Shown: positions 1 to 5,806 of the stretch, one piece after another
Layout: each line of letters starts with the position of its first letter
How positions within the stretch are numbered: the stretch's first letter is position 1
Source: an uncultured Ruminococcus sp.
Lineage (GTDB): Bacteria > Bacillota > Clostridia > Oscillospirales > Ruminococcaceae
NCBI GenBank assembly: GCA_945876155.1
Contig: CAMCMW010000117.1
Location: 1-5,806, forward strand
Direction: 5' to 3'
DNA length: 5,806 bases
Translations under genes and position numbers: made by a program
The notes under the pieces: generated by a model
What the model was told of the DNA's origin: nothing
What the model saw: the letters and a program-made list of their open reading frames with translations, nothing else
The model's database searches: none

Positions 1-199
1 GCAGATAAAAATTGAAGCACCTTTTGTGGGAATGACAAAGGCAGAGGTCGTGAAAACCGGTCTTGAACTGGGGGTACCCTACGAGCTGACATGGAGCTGC
101 TATGAGGGCGGCGAGAAACCCTGCGGTGTCTGCGGAACGTGTATCGACAGAGCAAAGGCATTTGAATTAAACGGGGTAAAAGACCCGGCTGTGAGGTGA
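1..199 (+). CDS. queC: 7-cyano-7-deazaguanine (preQ0) synthase QueC, C-terminal part
   Basis: This is the last 65 codons of a gene that begins before the window; the reading frame starts at base 2 and ends with TGA at 197-199. QueC is a cytoplasmic ATP-dependent enzyme that converts 7-carboxy-7-deazaguanine and ammonia to preQ0 in the queuosine pathway. The visible part holds the family's C-terminal zinc site, C-x7-C-x2-C-x2-C, with cysteine codons at 98, 122, 131 and 140, set in the typical context TWSCYEGG...PCGVCGTC followed by RAKAF. The N-terminal PP-loop that binds ATP lies outside the window. queF follows after only 4 bases, which supports the call because the two enzymes act in succession. 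No frameshift or damage is visible in this part. Identification rests on motif recognition and is firm. Confidence 0.95.
   Translation, partial: QIKIEAPFVGMTKAEVVKTGLELGVPYELTWSCYEGGEKPCGVCGTCIDRAKAFELNGVKDPAVR
194..199 (+). promoter_or_regulatory. queF ribosome-binding site overlapping the queC stop codon
   Basis: AGGTGA at 194-199 is a Shine-Dalgarno sequence 4 bases before the queF ATG at 204, and its last three bases are the queC stop codon. The arrangement suggests that translation of queF is coupled to that of queC. The site also supports ATG 204 as the true start. Confidence 0.75.
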
Positions 200-203
200 A
201 AAA

Positions 204-692
204 ATGGATAAAAGAGAAAAAGAAAACCTGACCCTTCTTGGAAACCAGAATACAAAATATCCCGACAACTACGCTCCTCAGGTGCTTGAAACCTTTGAAA
301 ACAAGCACCAGGAAAACGACTATTTTGTCAAGTTCAACTGTCCGGAGTTTACCAGTCTTTGCCCTATCACTGGTCAGCCGGATTTTGCCACAATTTACAT
401 TTCCTATATCCCGGACGTGAAAATGGTTGAGAGCAAGTCGCTGAAGCTTTATCTTTTCAGTTTCCGCAATCACGGCGATTTCCATGAGGACTGCGTAAAC
501 AAAATCATGAAAGACCTTATCGCTCTTATGGACCCGAAGTATATCGAGGTGTGGGGAAAATTCACCCCGAGAGGCGGAATTTCCATTGACCCTTACTGCA
601 ATTACGGCAGACCGGGTACAAAATGGGAAAAGCTTGCGGAAAACAGACTTTTTAACCATGATATGTACCCCGAAAAGGTGGATAACAGGTAA
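204..692 (+). CDS. queF: NADPH-dependent preQ0 reductase QueF (type I)
   Basis: QueF reduces the nitrile of preQ0 (7-cyano-7-deazaguanine) to the aminomethyl group of preQ1 with two NADPH. preQ1 is then inserted into tRNA by Tgt on the way to queuosine. The protein has 162 residues, the size of the short, single-domain (YkvM-like) class. The catalytic cysteine is C53 in [11 protein letters not shown], with the catalytic aspartate at D60. The QueF-type NADPH motif follows as ESKSLKLY (76-83), and the substrate-binding pair H94-E95 lies in RNHGDFHED. These residues sit two positions before the Bacillus subtilis equivalents (C55, D62, H96, E97), so the protein aligns almost without gaps over its core. 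The C-terminal part has the usual [16 protein letters not shown] stretch (120-135). The start is set by the Shine-Dalgarno at 194-199. It is the last gene of its operon, since a terminator follows. All key residues are present, so an active enzyme is expected. Confidence 0.97.
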   Translation: MDKREKENLTLLGNQNTKYPDNYAPQVLETFENKHQENDYFVKFNCPEFTSLCPITGQPDFATIYISYIPDVKMVESKSLKLYLFSFRNHGDFHEDCVNKIMKDLIALMDPKYIEVWGKFTPRGGISIDPYCNYGRPGTKWEKLAENRLFNHDMYPEKVDNR

Positions 693-715
693 GTCCGTGA
701 CCGGACAGGACAATT
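693..715 (+). repeat. Short GC-rich intergenic repeat, copy 1
   Basis: This copy begins directly after the queF stop codon. It matches 804-827 at about 22 of 24 positions, with one base missing and one substitution. Its first 14 bases form a perfect small hairpin: GTCCG (693-697), loop TGAC, CGGAC (702-706). A core CCGGACAG (701-708) recurs at 762-769 and, with one change, at 813-820. I do not recognise the repeat family. It may be part of an interspersed intergenic element or a local duplication. Confidence 0.6.
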
Positions 716-803
716 CGTTGTTAGTTTTGCGGCAGCGGTTACTATATGGCACGACCGGCAGCCGGACAGAAAAAAATGTAGGGTAGGTTGCCCTCGACGT
801 CAC

Positions 804-827
804 GTCCAGTGACCCGACAGGACAATT
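804..827 (+). repeat. Short GC-rich intergenic repeat, copy 2
   Basis: This is the second copy of the repeat at 693-715, in the same orientation and 111 bases downstream. Here the hairpin differs: GTCAC (799-803) pairs with GTGAC (809-813) around a 5-base loop. The block is preceded by a GACGTC palindrome at 796-801. Between the copies (716-803) lie a CCGG-CAG-CCGG hairpin (755-765) and an A-run at 770-776. No open frame with a ribosome-binding site and no recognisable tRNA or riboswitch was seen across 693-840. Confidence 0.6.
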
Positions 828-843
828 TGGGGTATAACAGCAC

Positions 844-876
844 AAAAAAATTACAGGCAGCTAAAAAACTGCCTGT
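844..876 (-). terminator. Same stem acting as a terminator on the - strand
   Basis: Read on the - strand, the 8-bp stem 853-876 is followed by AA and seven T (bases 850 to 844). This is a plausible intrinsic terminator for leftward transcripts. Such transcripts have a candidate source in the - strand promoter at 976-1005. No - strand gene is visible in the window that would otherwise need a terminator here. Confidence 0.55.
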
Positions 877-890
877 TTTTTTGATTTTTT
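853..890 (+). terminator. Intrinsic terminator of the queC-queF unit
   Basis: ACAGGCAG (853-860) pairs perfectly with CTGCCTGT (869-876) around an 8-base loop. The T-run 876-882 follows directly, then GA, then six more T (885-890). It is a textbook Rho-independent terminator 160 bases after queF, and it separates the queuosine genes from rpoB. An A-run at 844-850 on the other side means the same stem can also stop transcription coming from the right. Confidence 0.92.
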
Positions 891-903
891 CGGTTCATGG
901 TAC

Positions 904-932
904 TTGACAAACCGGAAAATATGCTGTATAAT
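904..932 (+). promoter_or_regulatory. Consensus housekeeping promoter for rpoBC
   Basis: TTGACA (904-909) and TATAAT (927-932) are both perfect consensus hexamers with the optimal 17-base spacer. Transcription should begin near 939-940, giving a leader of about 138 bases before rpoB. The T-rich tail of the preceding terminator (876-890) lies upstream of the -35 box and partly overlaps the UP-element region, so it might raise promoter strength. A perfect match fits the heavy demand for RNA polymerase subunits. The -35 hexamer is part of a 10-base block that is repeated in inverted orientation at 1000-1009. Confidence 0.93.
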
Positions 933-975
933 TATAAAATGTATCAATGTGACTAAATAAATTTATTGGCAGAAT

Positions 976-1005
976 AGTATAACATATAAATGATAGTTCT
1001 GTCAA
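976..1005 (-). promoter_or_regulatory. Opposing promoter on the - strand inside the rpoB leader
   Basis: Read leftward, TTGACA (1005-1000) is followed after 18 bases by TATACT (981-976), a five-of-six match. TG stands one base upstream of the -10 hexamer, making an extended -10 element. Predicted start is near 969. It faces the rpoB promoter, so the two transcripts would overlap by about 30 bases at their 5' ends. Elements of this quality by chance are uncommon but possible in AT-rich DNA; expression is not shown by sequence alone. Confidence 0.6.
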
Positions 1006-1029
1006 GTACTTTGTAAAAAAAGTCAGCTT

Positions 1030-1052
1030 CCGGCGAAAGAAATTTCAGCCGG
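1030..1052 (+). promoter_or_regulatory. GNRA-capped hairpin in the rpoB leader
   Basis: CCGGC (1030-1034) pairs with GCCGG (1048-1052). The stem continues with GAAA (1035-1038) against TTTC (1043-1046), with a single bulged A at 1047 and a GAAA tetraloop (1039-1042). It ends 10 bases before the Shine-Dalgarno of rpoB. It has no T-run and is therefore not a terminator. It may stabilise the message or serve as a site for translational control, which is inference. Confidence 0.55.
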
Positions 1053-1062
1053 TGAATAAATC

Positions 1063-1070
1063 AAGGAGGT
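1063..1070 (+). promoter_or_regulatory. rpoB ribosome-binding site
   Basis: AAGGAGGT is a full-strength Shine-Dalgarno sequence 7 bases before the ATG at 1078. It fixes the rpoB start and predicts very efficient initiation. Confidence 0.93.
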
Positions 1071-1077
1071 TCCGCCT

Positions 1078-4000
1078 ATGGTGAATGTCAAACCGGTACA
1101 GCTTGGTAAGAACGTGAGAATGAGCTTTGGAAAAATCAATGAGGCTCTTGAAATCCCGAATCTTATCGAGGTGCAGAAAAATTCATATCAGTGGTTCAAG
1201 GAAGAGGGTTTAAAGGACGTTTTGCGTGATATGTCCGCAATAACCGACTATAACGGAAATCTTGTCCTCAATTTTGTTGATTACAAAATCGACGATACCC
1301 CGAAATATACCATTGCAGAATGCAAGGAACGTGACGTTACTTATGCCGCTCCACTGAGAGTTACTGCTACTCTCTGGAACAAGGAGACAGGCGATGTCAA
1401 GGAAAGCGAAATCTTTATGGGTGATTTCCCTCTCATGACAGACAGCGGCACATTTATTATCAACGGTGCAGAACGTGTTATCGTATCACAGCTTGTTCGT
1501 TCACCGGGCGTTTATTATTCCTTTGAAAAGGACAAGACAGGTAAGGACCTCTTTAAGGCTACGATTATCCCTAACAGGGGTGCATGGCTTGAATATGAAA
1601 TGGATTCAAGCGACGTTGCCTACGTAAGAATAGATAAAAACAGAAAAATTCCCCTTACAACATTTATAAGAGCGCTGGGTGTAGGCTCTGACGAGGAGAT
1701 TTTTGAGCTTTTCGGTCAGGACGAAAGACTTTCCCAGACTATCCTCCAGAAGGACGGTACAAAGAATAATTCCGACGCTCTTATCGACGTTTACAAAAAG
1801 CTCCGTCCGGGCGAACCGCCGACAGTTGAAAGCGCAGTTACACATCTCAACAATCTCTTCTTTGACGCAAAGAGATATGACCTTGCAAGATTCGGAAGAT
1901 ACAAGTTCAATAAAAAGCTGGGTATCGGTTCAAGACTTTCCGGACATATCCTTTCAAGACCTGTTGTAAATCCTATGACTGGTGAAATCATGGCTGACGA
2001 GGGCGAAAAGCTGTCCTTTGAAAAGGCTATGGAAATCGAACAGGCAGGCGTTTACGAGGCATTCCTCACCGTTGAAGTAAAGGAATACTACGTTACTGAA
2101 ACCGGCGAAAACGCAACAAGAATGGTTGAAAAGGAAGTCAAGGTAATCGGAAACGGTATGGTTGACATCAGCGGCTATGTTGATTTTGACCCTGCAACCT
2201 GCGGTATCAGCGAAAAGGTTTCCTTCAAGGTTCTCAAGGACATTCTTGAAAATTCAGCAGACGCTGAGGAAATCGAAGAAAACGTAAAGAAGAGAGTAGA
2301 CGAGCTTGTTCCAAAGCACATTATTCTCGACGATATATATGCAACTATCAGCTACTACCTTAACCTCTGCGAGGGCGTAGGTACTGTAGACGATATCGAC
2401 CATCTGGGCAACAGAAGAATCCGTTCAGTAGGCGAACTGCTCCAGAACCAGTTCAGAGTGGGCTTTGCCAGAATGGAAAGAGTTGTCAAGGAGAGAATGA
2501 ACCTCCAGACTCAGGATATGGAAACTATTACTCCTCAGTCCCTTGTAAATATCCGTCCTATTACAGCGGCTATCAAGGAATTTTTCGGTTCATCTCCGTT
2601 GTCACAGTTCATGGACCAGAACAATCCGCTGGCTGAACTTACACACAAAAGACGTCTTTCAGCACTGGGTCCTGGCGGTCTTTCACGAGACAGAGCCGGA
2701 TTCGAGGTTCGTGACGTTCACTACAGCCACTACGGAAGAATGTGTCCTATCGAGACCCCTGAAGGTCCTAACATCGGTCTTATCTCCTACCTTGCTACAT
2801 TTGCAAGAATCAATGAGTACGGCTTTATCGAGGCACCTTACAGAAGAGTTGACAAGGAAACAGGCGTTGTAACAAACGAGGTTGTCTACATGACAGCGGA
2901 CGTTGAGGACAACTACATTGTCGCTCAGGCGAACGAACCGCTTACAGAGGACAACAAGCTTGCAAGACCTAAGGTAAACGCACGTTACCGTGAAAAGATA
3001 CTTGAGTGCGACAGAGAAATCGTTGACTACATGGACGTTTCTCCTAAGATGGTTGTTTCTGTTGCGACTGCTATGATTCCGTTCCTTGAAAACGACGACG
3101 CAAACAGAGCCCTTATGGGTGCGAACATGCAGCGTCAGGCAGTGCCGCTCCTTAAGACTGAAAGACCTTACGTTGCAACAGGTATGGAATACAAGGCAGC
3201 CGTTGACTCAGGCGTATGCGTGCTTTCAGAATTCAACGGTACGGTTACAGCAGTAAGCGCTGATGAAGTTACAGTTGAGGACAATATCGGTATTGAACAC
3301 AAGTACAGACTGACTAAGTTCAAGCGCTCCAACCAGGGTACCTGCGTAAACCAGCGTCCTATTGTAAGCGTTGGTGAAAAGGTTGAAAAGGGACAGGTGC
3401 TTGCAGACGGTCCTGCAACTGCTGACGGTGAAATTTCTCTCGGTAAAAACGCTCTCATCGGCTTTATGACATGGGAGGGCTACAACTACGAGGACGCCGT
3501 ACTCCTTAACGAAAATCTTGTTAAAAATGATGTGTTCACATCAATTCATATAGAAGAATACGAAATCGAATGCCGTGATACTAAGCTGGGTCCTGAGGAA
3601 ATCACAAGAGATATCCCCAACGTGGGCGAGGACGCTCTTAAAGACCTTGACGAAAACGGTATCATCAGAATCGGTGCTGAGGTTCATTCCGGAGATATTC
3701 TGGTTGGTAAGGTTACTCCTAAGGGTGAAACTGAGCTGACAGCTGAAGAAAGACTGCTCAGAGCAATCTTCGGTGAAAAGGCAAGAGAAGTAAGAGATAA
3801 CTCTCTTAAAGTACCTCACGGTGAGGCAGGCGTTATTGTTGACGTCAAGATATTCACAAGACAGAACTGCGACGAATTAAGCCCTGGCGTAAATATGCTG
3901 GTACGCTGCTATATCGCTCAGAAGAGAAAGATATCTGTCGGCGACAAGATGGCTGGACGTCACGGAAACAAGGGTGTCGTTTCAAGAATACTTCCTCAGG

Positions 4001-4863
4001 AGGATATGCCGTTCTTACCGGACGGTACACCGCTTGACATCGTGCTTAACCCTCTGGGCGTACCTTCACGTATGAACATCGGACAGGTGCTTGAAGTTCA
4101 CCTTGGCATGGCAGCAAAGGCACTGGGCTGGCACATTATGACTCCTGTCTTTGACGGCGCACACGAAGAGGACATCAGAGCTTGCTTCAGAGCAGCCGGA
4201 ATGGACGAGGACGGAAAGACAGTTCTCTACGACGGCAGAACAGGCGAACAGTTCGATAACAGAGTTACAGTCGGATATATGTACTACCTTAAACTCCACC
4301 ATCTGGTTGACGATAAGATTCACGCACGTTCAGTAGGTCCTTACGCACTGGTAACACAGCAGCCGCTTGGCGGTAAGGCACAGTTCGGCGGTCAGAGATT
4401 CGGAGAGATGGAAGTCTGGGCGCTGGAGGCTTACGGTGCTGCATATACACTTCAGGAAATCCTGACAGTCAAGTCTGACGATACTGTAGGACGTGTAAAC
4501 ACCTATGAGGCTATAGTCAAGGGACAGAACGTTCCTAAGCCGGGTATTCCGGAATCGTTCAAGGTTCTTATCAAGGAACTCCAGTCACTTTGTCTTGATG
4601 TCAGAGTTCTTGACGAAAATCAGGAGGAAATCGACCTTAAACAGTCATTCGATGACGACGATCTTATACCTCAGCCTGTTTCTTTTGCAGACGAGAATAC
4701 CGATGATCATCTTTATGAGGATTCTGAAATGGAGGAATCCGGATTCACACTTGACGATGATGAAATTGAAGAGAGTGATGATGATATTCTTGAGGATCTT
4801 GACGATCCTGAGTCAGATGATATGTTCAGCTTTGACATGTCTGAAGATGACGATGAAATCTGA
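1078..4863 (+). CDS. rpoB: DNA-directed RNA polymerase subunit beta
   Basis: RpoB, with RpoC, forms the catalytic cleft of RNA polymerase in the cytoplasm. At 1261 residues it is longer than the 1193 of Bacillus subtilis. Landmarks in order: [11 protein letters not shown] (164-174, protrusion/lobe), DIDHLGNRR (439-447), the rifampicin pocket [17 protein letters not shown]...[13 protein letters not shown] (502-534), [12 protein letters not shown] (556-567), GYNYEDA (801-807), the active-site lysines K957 and K965 in [12 protein letters not shown], and the C-terminal clamp-contact segment [23 protein letters not shown] around 1098-1120. The large beta insertions of E. coli are absent, as expected for Firmicutes. 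The region before the rifampicin pocket is about 41 residues longer than in B. subtilis. The C-terminus carries a 70-residue acidic tail (1192-1261). Rifampicin-contact residues Q510, D513, H523 and S528 are wild type; the usual Gln at E. coli position 510 is Pro507. The gene is co-transcribed with rpoC from the consensus promoter at 904-932. Confidence 0.99.
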   Translation: MVNVKPVQLGKNVRMSFGKINEALEIPNLIEVQKNSYQWFKEEGLKDVLRDMSAITDYNGNLVLNFVDYKIDDTPKYTIAECKERDVTYAAPLRVTATLWNKETGDVKESEIFMGDFPLMTDSGTFIINGAERVIVSQLVRSPGVYYSFEKDKTGKDLFKATIIPNRGAWLEYEMDSSDVAYVRIDKNRKIPLTTFIRALGVGSDEEIFELFGQDERLSQTILQKDGTKNNSDALIDVYKKLRPGEPPTVESAVTHLNNLFFDAKRYDLARFGRYKFNKKLGIGSRLSGHILSRPVVNPMTGEIMADEGEKLSFEKAMEIEQAGVYEAFLTVEVKEYYVTETGENATRMVEKEVKVIGNGMVDISGYVDFDPATCGISEKVSFKVLKDILENSADAEEIEENVKKRVDELVPKHIILDDIYATISYYLNLCEGVGTVDDIDHLGNRRIRSVGELLQNQFRVGFARMERVVKERMNLQTQDMETITPQSLVNIRPITAAIKEFFGSSPLSQFMDQNNPLAELTHKRRLSALGPGGLSRDRAGFEVRDVHYSHYGRMCPIETPEGPNIGLISYLATFARINEYGFIEAPYRRVDKETGVVTNEVVYMTADVEDNYIVAQANEPLTEDNKLARPKVNARYREKILECDREIVDYMDVSPKMVVSVATAMIPFLENDDANRALMGANMQRQAVPLLKTERPYVATGMEYKAAVDSGVCVLSEFNGTVTAVSADEVTVEDNIGIEHKYRLTKFKRSNQGTCVNQRPIVSVGEKVEKGQVLADGPATADGEISLGKNALIGFMTWEGYNYEDAVLLNENLVKNDVFTSIHIEEYEIECRDTKLGPEEITRDIPNVGEDALKDLDENGIIRIGAEVHSGDILVGKVTPKGETELTAEERLLRAIFGEKAREVRDNSLKVPHGEAGVIVDVKIFTRQNCDELSPGVNMLVRCYIAQKRKISVGDKMAGRHGNKGVVSRILPQEDMPFLPDGTPLDIVLNPLGVPSRMNIGQVLEVHLGMAAKALGWHIMTPVFDGAHEEDIRACFRAAGMDEDGKTVLYDGRTGEQFDNRVTVGYMYYLKLHHLVDDKIHARSVGPYALVTQQPLGGKAQFGGQRFGEMEVWALEAYGAAYTLQEILTVKSDDTVGRVNTYEAIVKGQNVPKPGIPESFKVLIKELQSLCLDVRVLDENQEEIDLKQSFDDDDLIPQPVSFADENTDDHLYEDSEMEESGFTLDDDEIEESDDDILEDLDDPESDDMFSFDMSEDDDEI

Positions 4864-4872
4864 TTTTTACCT

Positions 4873-4892
4873 TCGGCTGAACACTCAGCCGA
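4873..4892 (+). promoter_or_regulatory. Hairpin in the rpoB-rpoC spacer
   Basis: TCGGCTGA (4873-4880) and TCAGCCGA (4885-4892) form a perfect 8-bp stem with an ACAC loop, 9 bases after the rpoB stop. No T-run follows, so it should not terminate transcription. Such stems between genes often protect the upstream message end or act as processing sites; which applies here is not shown. Confidence 0.55.
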
Positions 4893-4916
4893 TTGGGTAC
4901 TGTCGTAATTCTGACG

Positions 4917-4923
4917 AGGAGGT
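4917..4923 (+). promoter_or_regulatory. rpoC ribosome-binding site that decides a TTG start
   Basis: AGGAGGT lies 6 bases before TTG at 4930-4932. In the rpoC frame there is a TGA stop at 4912-4914, and no ATG or GTG occurs between that stop and the conserved RpoC sequence. TTG is the only start candidate that gives a full N-terminus. Confidence 0.9.
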
Positions 4924-4929
4924 AACGGT

Positions 4930-5806
4930 TTGGAATTTAATACTTTTGATTCTATAAAAATAGGTCTTGCATCACCGGAACAGATCAGAAAATGGTCATA
5001 CGGTGCTGTTGAGCGTCCTGAAACTATAAATTACAGAACCCAGAAGCCAGAGGCAGGCGGTCTTTACTGCGAAAGAATTTTCGGACCTACCAAGGACTGG
5101 GAGTGTCACTGCGGAAAGTTCAAGAAGATACGCTTCAAGGGCAAAGTCTGCGACCGCTGCGGAGTTGAAGTTACAAGAGCAAAGGTAAGACGTGAGAGAA
5201 TGGGTCATATCGAGCTTGCTGCTCCGGTTTCACATATATGGTATTTCAAGGGAACACCGTCAAGAATCGGTCAGGTCCTTGAAATCTCACAGAAACGCCT
5301 TGAAGAAGTACTCTACTTCACAAAATATATCGTTCTTGACCCGGGCAACACCGGTGAACTGCTGAAAAAACAGCTCCTTTCTGAAAAGGAATACCTTGAC
5401 GCAAGGGAAAAATACGGCGACGAGTTTGTTGCTGAAATGGGTGCAGAGGCTATCAAGGTACTTCTGCAGGAATATGACCCTGAAAGATATGACGTTTTCA
5501 AGAACAGACTTATTATGCAGGGCAAGATTTCACTGGACGGAAAGAAATGCCAGTGTACACACTCTCCGCTGACCTGTGAGTGTGACGAGTGCAAAAAATT
5601 TGCAGAGCTTGACGTTGCATGGAAAAACAATCTTGAAGTTGTTTCAGACGACTTAAAGGAAGAACTTAAAGGACTTCCGGCTGGTCAGAAGAAAATCAAG
5701 CTTTTAAAGAGACTTGAAATAATTGAGGCGTTCAGACTTTCCGGTAACAAGCCGGAATGGATGATTCTTGACGTTATGCCGGTTATTCCGCCGGATCTCC
5801 GTCCTA
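4930..5806 (+). CDS. rpoC: DNA-directed RNA polymerase subunit beta', N-terminal part
   Basis: RpoC carries the catalytic magnesium site and much of the clamp of RNA polymerase. The gene runs off the window after 292 complete codons, about a quarter of the usual length of roughly 1200, so the catalytic NADFDGD motif is not seen. The start is TTG, chosen because of the Shine-Dalgarno at 4917-4923 and an upstream in-frame stop. Conserved parts in order: [13 protein letters not shown] (about 10-23), [21 protein letters not shown], the N-terminal zinc site C59, C61, C74, C77 (CHCG...CDRCGVEVT), [18 protein letters not shown], then MGAEAI (170-175) and [22 protein letters not shown] (271-292). Between L179-Q180 and K243 there are 62 residues where B. 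subtilis and E. coli have only about a dozen. This insertion contains five cysteines (207, 209, 216, 218, 221). It is translated from the same message as rpoB, 66 bases downstream of it. Confidence 0.98.
   Translation, partial: MEFNTFDSIKIGLASPEQIRKWSYGAVERPETINYRTQKPEAGGLYCERIFGPTKDWECHCGKFKKIRFKGKVCDRCGVEVTRAKVRRERMGHIELAAPVSHIWYFKGTPSRIGQVLEISQKRLEEVLYFTKYIVLDPGNTGELLKKQLLSEKEYLDAREKYGDEFVAEMGAEAIKVLLQEYDPERYDVFKNRLIMQGKISLDGKKCQCTHSPLTCECDECKKFAELDVAWKNNLEVVSDDLKEELKGLPAGQKKIKLLKRLEIIEAFRLSGNKPEWMILDVMPVIPPDLRP

Larger units (their letters stand above)
844..969 (-). ncRNA. Predicted short antisense RNA over the rpoB promoter
   Basis: A leftward transcript from the - strand promoter (start near 969) to the - strand terminator (end near 844) would be about 125 bases long. 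It would cover the rpoB promoter and the first 30 or so bases of the rpoB leader. It matches no RNA family I recognise and has no ribosome-binding site. A 15-codon frame begins at the ATG complementary to 896-898, but it lacks a Shine-Dalgarno. The prediction is purely from promoter and terminator placement. Confidence 0.3.
900..1009. repeat. Perfect 10-bp inverted repeat flanking the promoter region
   Basis: GTACTTGACA at 900-909 is the exact reverse complement of TGTCAAGTAC at 1000-1009. Each arm contains the -35 hexamer of a promoter pointing inward. A 12-bp perfect palindrome, AATAAATTTATT, lies between the two predicted start sites at 956-967. The arms could be a shared protein-binding site, a by-product of two similar promoters, or the ends of a small element; no target duplication is seen next to them. 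Confidence 0.65.

Noticed and set aside
718..745. Possible promoter TTGTTA-N16-TACTAT within the repeat region.
   Set aside because: Both hexamers match only four of six positions, and nothing recognisable would be transcribed before the terminator at 853.
586..786. A 66-residue + strand open frame overlapping the end of queF and the repeat block.
   Set aside because: It is mostly an out-of-frame reading of queF, has no ribosome-binding site at its start and resembles no protein family.
853..898. A 15-codon frame on the - strand (from the ATG complementary to 896-898) ending at the terminator stem, inside the predicted antisense RNA.
   Set aside because: No ribosome-binding site precedes it and most of it is the terminator and its T-run, so the coding look is probably accidental.
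939..956. A five-residue frame (ATG TAT CAA TGT GAC TAA) starting at the predicted rpoB transcript start, as a leaderless upstream ORF.
   Set aside because: The exact start site is unknown to within a base or two, there is no Shine-Dalgarno, and frames this short occur by chance in most leaders.
900..1009. The inverted-repeat segment as a miniature transposable element.
   Set aside because: There is no duplicated target sequence next to the arms, and the arms are explained at least in part by two -35 promoter boxes.
4864..4892. The rpoB-rpoC hairpin as an intrinsic terminator.
   Set aside because: The T-run (4864-4868) precedes the stem instead of following it on the + strand, and rpoC must be transcribed through it.
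4595..4957. A 120-residue + strand frame overlapping the end of rpoB and the start of rpoC.
   Set aside because: It is the out-of-frame reading of the acidic tail codons and has no ribosome-binding site; both overlapping genes are certain.
5313..5630. A 105-residue - strand open frame opposite the rpoC cysteine region.
   Set aside because: It mirrors the conserved rpoC reading frame, its serine-rich composition is typical of antisense readings, and it has no promoter or ribosome-binding site that I can see.

Overview
The window looks like a piece of chromosome from a low-to-moderate GC Clostridia species. The RpoB and RpoC proteins are of the compact Firmicutes type, ribosome-binding sites are strong AGGAGGT sequences, and promoters are consensus sigma-A-like. 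Codon use (AGA for Arg, AAG and GAC favoured) and the RpoB sequence suggest a Ruminococcus-like member of the Oscillospiraceae. That family placement is an inference from memory, not a computed result.

Layout, all genes on the + strand: (1) 1-199, the last 65 residues of QueC (preQ0 synthase). (2) 204-692, a complete QueF (preQ0 reductase), coupled to queC through a ribosome-binding site that overlaps the queC stop. (3) 693-1077, a 385-base gap with no convincing gene. It holds two copies of a roughly 24-base GC-rich repeat with small hairpins (693-827), a strong intrinsic terminator (853-890), a perfect TTGACA-N17-TATAAT promoter for rpoB (904-932), a second, opposing promoter on the - strand (976-1005) and an rpoB leader with a GNRA-capped hairpin. 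(4) 1078-4863, complete rpoB. (5) 4864-4929, a short spacer with a perfect 8-bp hairpin. (6) 4930-5806, the first 292 codons of rpoC, starting at TTG and running off the window.

The first two genes are consecutive steps of queuosine precursor synthesis: QueC makes preQ0 and QueF reduces it to preQ1. The last two are the two large catalytic subunits of RNA polymerase. The two units are separated by a terminator and a fresh consensus promoter, so they appear to be transcribed independently. The usual upstream neighbours of rpoB, the ribosomal protein genes rplJ and rplL, are not here.

The most interesting points are these: an insertion of about 50 residues in the RpoC N-terminal region with five closely spaced cysteines besides the normal zinc site; face-to-face promoters ahead of rpoB that share an identical 10-base -35 block, with the terminator usable in both directions, predicting a short RNA antisense to the rpoB promoter and early leader; a 70-residue RpoB tail in which half the residues are acidic and none is Lys or Arg; and an unexplained repeat pair after queF. 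I did not find a clearly new multi-gene system; this is mostly a housekeeping region with unusual details.
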